DNA of 64,000 bases, taken from NCBI GenBank assembly GCA_951801675.1, contig CATONX010000001.1, positions 180,475-244,474 on the forward strand, written 5' to 3'. Below the pieces are notes generated by a model, which searched no databases, was not told the origin of the DNA, and saw nothing but the letters and a program-made list of their open reading frames with translations. The translations under genes were made by a program, and so were the position numbers. Below are positions 1 through 6,576 of the stretch, piece after piece. The stretch comes from an uncultured Eubacteriales bacterium. GTDB taxonomy: Bacteria > Bacillota > Clostridia > Oscillospirales > Acutalibacteraceae. Numbering within the stretch: position 1 is the first letter of the stretch; every line of letters begins with the position of its first letter.

Positions 1-243
1 CACGCGGCGGACATTGCCAAAGGCATCCCCGGTGCGAAGGACTGGGACAAGGCCATGAGCACCGCGAGAAAGGAGCTCGACTGGGAGAAGATGTTCCAGC
101 TTGCCATCGACCCCGAGAAGGCCCGCCGCTACCGGGAGGAATCCACCCCCGAACACGCGGACACCTGCACCATGTGCGGCAAAATGTGCGCAGTGCGCAA
201 TATGAATAAGATTTTGAACGGCGAGTTTGTAGACGTGATTTAA
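1..243 (+). CDS. thiC: Phosphomethylpyrimidine synthase ThiC, C-terminal end (partial)
   Basis: Only the last 80 residues are in the window; the frame is open from base 1. ThiC is a radical SAM enzyme that rearranges aminoimidazole ribotide into hydroxymethylpyrimidine phosphate for thiamine. The end carries the cluster-binding cysteines as CTMCGKMC (CX2CX3C), at the C-terminus as is typical of ThiC, with HAADIAKG and [11 protein letters not shown] before it. The anaerobic benzimidazole synthases BzaA, BzaB and BzaF are ThiC paralogues with the same C-terminal layout, so a role in lower-ligand synthesis for cobamides cannot be excluded from this fragment. A strong terminator follows 16 bases after the stop. 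Confidence 0.85.
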   Translation, partial: HAADIAKGIPGAKDWDKAMSTARKELDWEKMFQLAIDPEKARRYREESTPEHADTCTMCGKMCAVRNMNKILNGEFVDVI

Positions 244-258
244 AGGAACGGATAGGAA

Positions 259-291
259 GGCGGCGGGGGAAGCCTCCCCCGCCGCCTTTTT
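259..291 (+). terminator. Intrinsic terminator of thiC
   Basis: A perfect 11-bp stem (GGCGGCGGGGG with CCCCCGCCGCC) around a 6-base loop is followed by five T. It closes the thiC transcript. Confidence 0.9.
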
Positions 292-332
292 GCGCCTGGG
301 CCGGCAAATAGGATGGCCGGCGCCGTAAATTC

Positions 333-564
333 ATTTCAACCCACACTCCCTCTCGCGAGGGGTGACACCGATGTAGCGCCGACTTTTTCTACAAGCTGTG
401 ATTTCAATCCGCGCCCCATGCGGGGCGACCTTCCCATTCCTGTATAACATGCCCCGTGGTATGGTTTAAACCCTTGCTTCCCGTAGGGGAAGCGGTCCGC
501 CGTAATCAAGTCGTCACCGGTCAGCGCCTTATTTCAATCCGCGCGCCCGGTATCCAGGCGCGGC
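333..564. CRISPR. Degenerate type I-C-like CRISPR array, four repeats
   Basis: Four copies of an ATTTCAATCC-type repeat lie at CRISPR spacing: 333-366, 401-429, 464-497 and 531-564. The three spacers (367-400, 430-463, 498-530) are 34, 34 and 33 bases. The repeats resemble the reverse complement of type I-C repeats, which end in GTGGATTGAAAY. The ATTTCAAYCC side is conserved, but the stem differs in each copy: CACTCCCTC/GAGGGGTG with one bulged T, CGCCCC/GGGGCG, GCTTCCC/GGGAAGC and CGCGCC/GGCGCG. Each copy still folds. No cas gene is in the window. This is probably an orphan relic; whether it is transcribed cannot be seen. Confidence 0.65.
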
Positions 565-611
565 ATAGCCTTCGGCCCTGCGCTTGGGTTGATAGATTGC
601 CTTGCCCTGTG

Positions 612-655
612 ACCGCCTGCACGTGAAATATTTTCACGTGCAGGCGGTTCTTTTA
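612..655 (+). terminator. Strong intrinsic terminator or hairpin after the CRISPR relic
   Basis: A perfect 17-bp stem (ACCGCCTGCACGTGAAA with its complement), loop TAT, is followed by TCTTTT. It would end rightward transcripts crossing the repeat region. Confidence 0.75.
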
Positions 656-672
656 GCCCAGCAGAAGGGCGG
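651..672 (+). repeat. Imperfect direct repeat flanking the RHH remnant, left copy
   Basis: TTTTAGCCCAGCAGAAGGGC here matches CTTTAGCCCACCACAAGGGT at 831-851. The two copies, 180 bases apart, bracket the reversed RHH remnant at 711-794. They may be the edges of a decayed small insertion. Confidence 0.4.
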
Positions 673-710
673 CTGGGCCCAGCTCGGCGGAGCTAAAGCG
701 CCCGCTATGC

Positions 711-794
711 TCATTCGTCTCCTTGGGCTTCCTTGACGTTCTCGATGGCCACCCGAACCGCCTCCATGACAAAGGCCAAGGGCTTCCCCTTTCT
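711..794 (-). pseudogene. Remnant of an RHH-type small DNA-binding protein
   Basis: On the minus strand the last 27 codons before the stop at 711 read GKPLAFVMEAVRVAIENVKE and on to AQGDE. They align with SAFVVEAVRAALQVEEARRE near the end of the intact RHH protein encoded at 998-1189. The upstream part of the open frame does not resemble an RHH domain and no start with a ribosome binding site is visible. I read it as the 3' end of a dead, inverted paralogue. Confidence 0.5.
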
Positions 795-962
795 ACTATG
801 CGTATTCATTGAGGCGGTGCTTAGCGGTCCCTTTAGCCCACCACAAGGGTGCCCAGCCCCGTCCGACAGGGAAAAGCAGCCCGATCGCGTCCGTGACCAA
901 CGCCTTCTTACCAACCCATATGTAAGACAAACGTAACACATACAAAGATGGAAATCTTTATT

Positions 963-985
963 ACAATTGTATCATATCTGTACAA
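963..985 (+). promoter_or_regulatory. Possible operator/promoter of the RHH-SLOG pair
   Basis: ACAATTGT (963-970) and the inverted repeat TTGTA (967-971) with TACAA (981-985) sit just upstream of the RHH start, with TATCAT between them as a possible -10. RHH proteins often repress their own promoters from such sites; that is an inference here. Confidence 0.3.
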
Positions 986-997
986 CAGGGTGATACC

Positions 998-1189
998 ATG
1001 AAACGCTTCCAAATTCCCTCTATACCAGCCACCACCAGCAAAAGCATCCGCTTCCCCAACGACCTGGTCGAACAGGTGGAGCAGGCCATCCAAGGGAAGG
1101 ACTGCACCTTTTCCGCTTTCGTGGTGGAAGCCGTCCGCGCCGCCCTCCAGGTGGAGGAGGCCCGCCGGGAGGAAAGCCATGCATTATAA
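998..1189 (+). CDS. Ribbon-helix-helix small protein (YlcI/YnfO-like)
   Basis: 63 residues. SKSIRFPNDLVEQVEQAI followed by CTFSAFVVEAVRAAL is the strand-helix-helix layout of the Arc/CopG and YlcI/YnfO (DUF3950) families, so a DNA-binding dimer is expected. The tail EEARREE is charged. AGGGTGATACC precedes the ATG. The last 11 bases overlap the next gene, so the two are translationally coupled. Its target is unknown. The reversed remnant at 711-794 shows that a paralogue once stood next to it. Confidence 0.75.
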   Translation: MKRFQIPSIPATTSKSIRFPNDLVEQVEQAIQGKDCTFSAFVVEAVRAALQVEEARREESHAL

Positions 1190-1655
1190 AACCTGCTGCT
1201 TCACTGGCCACCGCCGTCTGCCGCCCGAGGAAATCCCCGCCCTGCGCAAGCGGCTCGAGGAGGAAATCCGCCGCCTTTATCACGAGAATTTCCACTATTT
1301 TGCCGCCGGCGGCGCCCTTGGCTTCGATACCCTGGCCGCTCTCGCCGTCCTTTCCCTGCGAAAGGAACTGCCCGGCCTTCGCCTGATTCTCGTCCTCCCC
1401 TGCCTGGACCAGACCCGCGGCTGGCCCCCGGAGGACATAGACCTCTACGACTTCATCAAGCGCCGGGCGGATAAGGTGGTCTATACCGGCCAATGGTATT
1501 CCCCCGGCTGCATGCACCGGCGCAACCGCACCCTGGTGGAAGGGAGCGATTGCTGTCTGAGCTACCTTACCCGCAGAACCGGCGGCACCTTTTATACCGT
1601 CGAATACTGCCGCAAAAAGGGCGTTCCCGTTATCCATTTAGAAGCGGAGCTATGA
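1179..1655 (+). CDS. SLOG-family (YpsA/DUF1273-like) nucleotide-binding protein
   Basis: 158 residues. CCFTGHR at the N-terminus and GGALGFDTLAA near residue 45 are the two hallmark loops of the SLOG Rossmann-like fold, which binds nucleotides or their derivatives. MHRRNRTLVEGSDCCLSYL near residue 110 is the third conserved block. YpsA of Bacillus subtilis belongs here and affects cell division; other SLOG proteins act in stress or phage-defence sensing. The ligand cannot be told from sequence. The gene overlaps the RHH gene by 11 bases, and its stop lies inside the terminator stem. Confidence 0.85.
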   Translation: MHYKTCCFTGHRRLPPEEIPALRKRLEEEIRRLYHENFHYFAAGGALGFDTLAALAVLSLRKELPGLRLILVLPCLDQTRGWPPEDIDLYDFIKRRADKVVYTGQWYSPGCMHRRNRTLVEGSDCCLSYLTRRTGGTFYTVEYCRKKGVPVIHLEAEL

Positions 1656-1680
1656 ACCAAGTTCATAGCTCCGCTTCTTT
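1640..1680 (+). terminator. Terminator overlapping the end of the SLOG gene
   Basis: A perfect 18-bp stem (AGAAGCGGAGCTATGAAC and complement), loop CAA, then TTTCT. The 5' arm contains the last codons and the stop codon of the SLOG gene, so ribosomes reaching the stop would sit on the hairpin. Confidence 0.8.
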
Positions 1681-1777
1681 CTGCAAAAAAGCAGTTAGAA
1701 ATGGTGAAAAACACGACATAATAGCCGAAAAGTATTTACAGGTATTGATATTGTGAGTACAATTCACATAACGGAAG

Positions 1778-2782
1778 TCAAACCACATACCACACCCGAT
1801 TTCCCGGGAAATACCGGCGCAGGAGGGAAAGGACCGTCTTGCCCGCTTCTTCCCGTACCGCGGTCTGGTACGCGTATTTTCCCTTGCCCCGCCCGGTCAT
1901 GAGCCCTGAGTCGAACAGGTCCGGGGCGTTTGGGAAGGCTTCCTGGTTGATGGCCCGGTGGACGTAGCTGTAGGTCATGAAAATTACCTCGAAAAAGGCG
2001 GTTTTCTTCACCTCGTCGCTCAGTGTGTCCGCCAGTTGTTCGAACATTTCCCGATACAAAGTCTCCCAGCCTTCCACCAGCATCACCGGTGCCACCAGGA
2101 TTCCCACCGGGTATCCCGCCGCCTTGAGCTTGTTTAAGGCCGCCGCCCGGCCCGAGAGGGGAGAGGTCCCCAGCTCCACCCGGCGGATGAGGACGGAAGG
2201 GTTCACGCTCATGCGAACCGTCACCCGGCCCCCGTGGTTGAGTCCCAGAATGCCGTCCACCATGTCGAACTTGGTCGGAAAGGTCAGAAACCCCTGCTTG
2301 GCTCTCTGGAACCCCTCGATGGTAAAGGGCAGGTTGCCGGTAATGGTGTTTTCTAGGACTAGGTCGGAATTGCTGCCGATTTCAAAGGTCAGAGGCCGGT
2401 CGGCCCGGTCGGCGGCTTTGATAAGCCGGTCGAGCATCTGCTCGCGGTTGACGAACACCCGCAGATAGGCGCACTTGTTGTAATGGCACACCAGATAGCA
2501 GTATAAACACATGGCTGTGCACCCCGACGAGGTGTAGGGCACCAGATAATCGGAGGTCTTGTGGTTTTCCACATACCGGTGGGTCTTGCGGATGCCGAGA
2601 ATGAGCGCCCGTTTCATTTTTGGAAAGGCCGTGTTGGGCTGCCGGCGCATTTCGGGGATGTTGTTGTGGTTCTCGATGGGGATGCAGGGAATACCTGATT
2701 GCTGGTAACGATCGTAAAGTTCCCGGCCCAGCGGGTAGGAAAGAGCCGCTTCTTCGTAATAGACGGCGTTGGGGGAAAACAC
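1778..2782 (-). CDS. splB: Spore photoproduct lyase family radical SAM protein
   Basis: 334 residues, the usual SplB length. SplB repairs the spore thymine dimer 5-thyminyl-5,6-dihydrothymine during germination. SGCTAMCLYC gives the radical SAM cysteines C88, C92 and C95 (CX3CX2C), followed by the family blocks EIGSNSDL and VRMSVNPS. The catalytic cysteine of the Bacillus enzyme (C141) would fall at EIGSNSDL, where I see serine and no cysteine, so activity may differ. The start is GTG at 2782 with AAGGAGG 8 bases upstream, one base after the stop of the symporter gene, so the two are co-transcribed. Confidence 0.85.
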   Translation of the reverse strand: MFSPNAVYYEEAALSYPLGRELYDRYQQSGIPCIPIENHNNIPEMRRQPNTAFPKMKRALILGIRKTHRYVENHKTSDYLVPYTSSGCTAMCLYCYLVCHYNKCAYLRVFVNREQMLDRLIKAADRADRPLTFEIGSNSDLVLENTITGNLPFTIEGFQRAKQGFLTFPTKFDMVDGILGLNHGGRVTVRMSVNPSVLIRRVELGTSPLSGRAAALNKLKAAGYPVGILVAPVMLVEGWETLYREMFEQLADTLSDEVKKTAFFEVIFMTYSYVHRAINQEAFPNAPDLFDSGLMTGRGKGKYAYQTAVREEAGKTVLSLLRRYFPGNRVWYVV

Positions 2783-2783
2783 G

Positions 2784-4289
2784 TCAGGTTTCCTCCTTGT
2801 CCACGGCGGAAAGAGATTTGCCCTTGGCCTGCTGCAAACCGATACCGGTTGCCAGGGCCAGCGCTACCGACAGCCACCCGCCGATGATTAGATATTGGTA
2901 ATCAAAGCCCATATAGGGCGTTACAATATTGGATATGACAAAGGAAATCCCGATGAGGATAAAGATGGCGGGGCAGAAATAGCGGATCATCACGTCCCAC
3001 CACCGGCCGAATTTTGGTTTTGCGTAAAGGTTCAGGTGCTCGCGAATGGGCGCCGTGCCGAACATCCATCCCACCGCGATGCATTCGGCGATGCCGATGA
3101 GCAGAAGCAGGAAGTTATTGATATGGTGGTCGATGATGTCCAGCCAGTAAAGGCCCGCGCCGCTGGTAAAGAAGAGGGAAATGATCCCGCCCACCAGGCA
3201 CACGCCGATCAGGGTGCGCTTGGGGCTGAAGCCGAACTTGTCTGTCAGCGAATGGGTCACCGTTTCCACCATGCTGAAGGCCGAGTCGATGCCCAGGGTC
3301 AGCAGCATCAGGAAAAAACACAGCGAAAACAGGATCGTCACCACCTGCCCGCCCGGAAAAGCGGCGATGGCCTGTGGATAGGTCACAAAGACCAGCATGA
3401 TTCCCTGGTATTCCATGTCCCCGATGGGCGTGCCGGTGATGGTGGAAAGATAGCCCAGGGTGGTAAAGATCACAAAGCCGGAAAAGAAGCTGATGGCCGC
3501 GTCGCCGCCGCCGATGATGAGCGCGTCGCCGATGAGGTTGCTTTTCTTTCCCAAAAAGCTTCCATATACGATCATGACCGACATGAGGATGCTCATGCTC
3601 ACAAAGACCTGCCCGTAGGCAGCCGCCCAAAGGTTTACGTCCCAGAGCTTGTTCCAGTCGGGGGTAATGTAGTAGCGGATGCCGTCCATGGCGCCCGGCA
3701 GGGTCAGGCCGTGGATGAGAAGGGCCGCCAGCAAAATCAGGGGCGTAATGACCGTGATTTTCGCGATCAGCCCCACGGTTTTGATTCCCTTTCGCAGGCA
3801 GAACCACACAATCACCCACAGCACCGCTACCAGCAGGCATAGCAGGGGGTTAAAGGACCCAAGCTCGCCGGGAGAATCGGTCTGCTGTAACACGTTGTTC
3901 GTAAAATAATCCACGTCTCCCAGCCATTTCAGGGAGAAGGAATTGACGAAAAAATCAGACGCCCAACCCAGAATGACCATATAGTAGGTCACTACGATAA
4001 AGCTCGCGATTACGCCCAGCCAGCCGATCCATTCAAAGCGCTTGTTCATCCGGCCCATAGCCGAGGGCGCCGCTGCCTGAAACTTACGGCCGATGGCCAG
4101 TTCCAAAGTCAGCAGGGGAATGCCCGCCGTCAGGATGGCCACCAGGTAGGCTACCAGAAAGGTGCCGCCGCCGTTTTGAAACGCCTGGCCGGGAAAGCGC
4201 CAGAGATTTCCAAGCCCCACCGCTGAACCGATGGCGGCAAAGATAAAGGAACTGCGTGAGTTCCAATGTTCCCGATGATCGTTTTTCAT
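2784..4289 (-). CDS. Sodium-dependent neurotransmitter:sodium symporter (NSS/SNF) family transporter
   Basis: 501 residues with about 12 hydrophobic segments. The first helix, SAVGLGNLWRFP, is the unwound TM1 signature of LeuT-type transporters, and AFQNGGGTFLVAYL follows as in the family. Bacterial members import amino acids or related solutes with Na+. Substrate cannot be predicted. The chosen ATG (MKNDHREHW) has a GCGGGG purine stretch upstream; a TTG eight codons earlier is possible. SplB follows after one base, an operon with no obvious functional link. Confidence 0.88.
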   Translation of the reverse strand: MKNDHREHWNSRSSFIFAAIGSAVGLGNLWRFPGQAFQNGGGTFLVAYLVAILTAGIPLLTLELAIGRKFQAAAPSAMGRMNKRFEWIGWLGVIASFIVVTYYMVILGWASDFFVNSFSLKWLGDVDYFTNNVLQQTDSPGELGSFNPLLCLLVAVLWVIVWFCLRKGIKTVGLIAKITVITPLILLAALLIHGLTLPGAMDGIRYYITPDWNKLWDVNLWAAAYGQVFVSMSILMSVMIVYGSFLGKKSNLIGDALIIGGGDAAISFFSGFVIFTTLGYLSTITGTPIGDMEYQGIMLVFVTYPQAIAAFPGGQVVTILFSLCFFLMLLTLGIDSAFSMVETVTHSLTDKFGFSPKRTLIGVCLVGGIISLFFTSGAGLYWLDIIDHHINNFLLLLIGIAECIAVGWMFGTAPIREHLNLYAKPKFGRWWDVMIRYFCPAIFILIGISFVISNIVTPYMGFDYQYLIIGGWLSVALALATGIGLQQAKGKSLSAVDKEET

Positions 4290-4583
4290 GCCCGTTTTCC
4301 CCGCCTTTTTCAAATGGTCTCGAAGATAGGAATTCCCCGAACGGGGCGTTTTTATCCGAAACCGGGCAGCTTTGCGGTCTCACGCAAGGGAAGAACCACG
4401 GACAGCCGCCATAAGCGAAAAAGGCAAGCGGCTGCCGGACGGGAAGAGCAAGTGTGTCCGATTAGGACCACGTTCTTTGCAAAAGGGATCAAGCCGGATA
4501 CACTGGCTTTTTCTGCCGCATTCCTGCAGCGTTGGGCGCATGTCGCCAGCCGTTTGCCAATGCCCGGAAAGAGGTGCTGTCCT

Positions 4584-4688
4584 ATGATTAGCTACCAACC
4601 CTTTTATCAGACGCTCAAAGAAAAGAATCTGACGGAGTATTACTTGATTTTCAAACAAGGCTTTTCCTCGATGGCCTTGTTGAACTGA
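4584..4688 (+). pseudogene. Truncated XRE-type helix-turn-helix regulator
   Basis: 34 codons from an ATG preceded by AGAGGTG. MISYQPFYQTLKEKNLTEYY followed by LIFKQGFSS matches the first helices of small Cro/C1-type regulators that normally run about 65-75 residues. The frame ends right after GFSSMALLN, so the recognition helix and the dimer region are missing. The lost part coincides with the place where the converging prohibitin-like gene is also cut, which points to one deletion. Confidence 0.6.
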
Positions 4689-5227
4689 TCGGAGAACCCG
4701 AAATCGATGATATTGAAGCTGTCCACCAGAATATATTTGTCCATGAGCTTGGTGGAAAGCTCATCCTTCATCTGGGCGGAGACCGCCGTGCGCTTGGTAA
4801 TGAGCTCCTCCGCGGTATACTGGGAGGTAACCGCCTTGACGCACTCGGCGATAGCCGGGCTGATAATGGTGCTTTCGTAGGCGGTGCCCACGTTTTTCAT
4901 CAACTGGTCGGCCGCTCCTGCGTCAATGCGGTAGTTGACCGCGATGGTGCTGGAGATTTCCTGTAAATCCTTGCTGGCGGAGCTGGCGTCGGTCTCCATC
5001 TTGCGCACCCGAACGTCCACATTCTGCACGTTCTGCACAAAGGGAATCTTAAAGTTGACGCCCTCCTGCAAGGTGCCCGCCTGGATGGCACCAAAGGTGG
5101 TCAGAACACCGCGGTGACCCACCGGCACCACGGTAAAGCTGGAAAAAACGATGAGCAGAACCAGCAAGGCAGCCACGGCGATGAGGACGATCTTGGCGAT
5201 CTTCTTTCCGGAAAACGTTGTATTCAT
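4640..5227 (-). CDS. SPFH/prohibitin-family membrane protein, C-terminally truncated
   Basis: 195 residues. A single N-terminal membrane helix (IAKIVLIAVAALLVLLIVF) is followed by the SPFH domain with VPVGHRGVLTTFGAIQAG and FVQNVQNVDVRVRKMETDA. Such proteins form ring assemblies on the membrane and modulate proteases. The protein ends DQFNKAIEEKPCLKIK, just where relatives continue with the long coiled-coil that drives oligomerisation (usual length about 270-290). It is therefore probably non-functional or altered. The ATG at 5227 is preceded by AAAGGGG. Confidence 0.75.
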   Translation of the reverse strand: MNTTFSGKKIAKIVLIAVAALLVLLIVFSSFTVVPVGHRGVLTTFGAIQAGTLQEGVNFKIPFVQNVQNVDVRVRKMETDASSASKDLQEISSTIAVNYRIDAGAADQLMKNVGTAYESTIISPAIAECVKAVTSQYTAEELITKRTAVSAQMKDELSTKLMDKYILVDSFNIIDFGFSDQFNKAIEEKPCLKIK

Positions 5228-5425
5228 GGTGTGTACCCCTTTCCTTGCACCGCTGCACGCGCGGTGCGGACAGTATGACCGGGCGGCCCGCATATGTGCA
5301 TAAATTTGAGCGAGCCTTTTTCCCCGGCCTTCGGTAGAATAAGCGGCCGCTGCCTTCTGCCCCGGGGCCGGTTGGGCCCGATCGAACGCAGCGGAAAGGA
5401 AATTAAATTTACCTTCATGTTTAAT

Positions 5426-5453
5426 ATTATATACACAAGTGGGAAAATGTCAA
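5426..5453 (-). promoter_or_regulatory. Promoter of the prohibitin-like gene
   Basis: On the minus strand: -35 TTGACA (5453-5448), 16-base spacer, -10 TATAAT (5431-5426). It lies about 200 bases upstream of the start codon, so the mRNA has a long leader. Confidence 0.75.
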
Positions 5454-5552
5454 CGTATTCCCGTCAAATTTTGAATTTTTGTACCTTTTTTCTGAATGAT
5501 TCGGCGCAAAACCGGTAATTTCACAATTTTTTTGTCTTTTTGAAAAATTTAA

Positions 5553-5581
5553 TTGTAAATATCTACTCACGATGTTATAAT
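5553..5581 (+). promoter_or_regulatory. Promoter of the class II aldolase gene
   Basis: -35 TTGTAA (5553-5558), 17-base spacer, -10 TATAAT (5576-5581), within an AT-rich stretch. The 460-base gap 5228-5688 holds this and the divergent promoter and no other gene that I can see. Confidence 0.75.
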
Positions 5582-5688
5582 CAAAATACTATCCTTTGTT
5601 TCAAAATCCGCGGATCCTGGGAAGATTGGACAGCTCCTGCGGCTTCTGCGGGGAAACAAATATTTGTTCAGAAAGGCATGTGAATCGT

Positions 5689-6414
5689 ATGCATTCCTTA
5701 CAGGAAACCTACAAGGCGCAAATCGAAGAGCTGGTGCGCGCCAGCAACCGGCTGGCCCAGATTGGGTTTGTCACCAGCCAGGGCGGCAACCTTTCCTACC
5801 GTGTGGCCGAGGATGTCATCCTTATCACCCCCACCAAGGTAGCCAAGGGCTCCATCCAGTTTGACGACATCTGCGCGGTCAACCTCAAGGGCGAGGTCCT
5901 CTATGCGTCCGAAGGACGCCGTCCCACCGGCGAGTGGCCTTTCCACACCCGCATTTTTGCCCATCGCCCTGACATCAAGGGCATTGTGCACGCCCATCCG
6001 CCCATCCTGACCGGCTTTGCCATTGCCGGGGGCGACTGGATGGCGAAGCCGTTCCTGCCCGAGCCTGCCATTGAGGTGGGCCCGATGATTATGGTTCCCT
6101 ATGCCGAACCTCTCAGCGAGGAACTGGCTCAGAAGTTCGACGCGGTTATCGAAAAGTCCAACGGCTTCTTAATGGAGAACCACGGCGCGCTGATGTGCAG
6201 CTGTGAAGGCGTTTATCGTGCGCTGGAGTTCTTGGAGATGATGGAAGCCATGGGCAAGTCCATTTTGGTGGCGAAGGTCCTCGGAAATCCCAAGGCCATC
6301 CCCATGGCGGACGTGATGAACCTTGAACGGGTCATCAAAATCCGCGAGATGCCCATGCCGGGCCTTAAAGGGGTCGTCAATTCCCTGTCCGACTGCTTCG
6401 TGACCGAGGAATAA
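5689..6414 (+). CDS. Class II aldolase/adducin family protein
   Basis: 241 residues. The family (L-fuculose-phosphate aldolase, ribulose-phosphate epimerases) splits or epimerises sugar phosphates with a Zn2+ ion. GGNLSYR near residue 31 binds phosphate, PTGEWPFH carries the active-site Glu, GIVHAHPP supplies two Zn histidines and MENHGAL the third. Substrate cannot be assigned. The ATG at 5689 was chosen because the domain starts there; AAAGG lies 12 bases upstream, and a GTG three codons earlier is too close to it. The hppA gene follows 162 bases later. Confidence 0.85.
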   Translation: MHSLQETYKAQIEELVRASNRLAQIGFVTSQGGNLSYRVAEDVILITPTKVAKGSIQFDDICAVNLKGEVLYASEGRRPTGEWPFHTRIFAHRPDIKGIVHAHPPILTGFAIAGGDWMAKPFLPEPAIEVGPMIMVPYAEPLSEELAQKFDAVIEKSNGFLMENHGALMCSCEGVYRALEFLEMMEAMGKSILVAKVLGNPKAIPMADVMNLERVIKIREMPMPGLKGVVNSLSDCFVTEE

Positions 6415-6576
6415 GCCGGGCTTGTTTTTCTAAAAATGCCAGGCGCAAGTTGCACTTGACCATTTATCCGATTGCGGCGGCCGGTTTCGGCCCGGCAGCT
6501 GCAATCGGATATGGAACATAACCTCTGGATTCCATCATTCAGAGGCATTCTTTCTGTTAAAGGGGTTGCAAATGTT

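Noticed and set aside
333..564. Active CRISPR-Cas locus
   Set aside because: No cas gene, leader or identical repeats are present; only a relic or orphan array can be supported.
4380..4658. Continuation of the prohibitin-like gene in another frame
   Set aside because: None of the minus-strand frames below 4660 encodes the Ala/Glu/Gln-rich coiled coil expected after the SPFH domain, so a frameshift does not explain the truncation.
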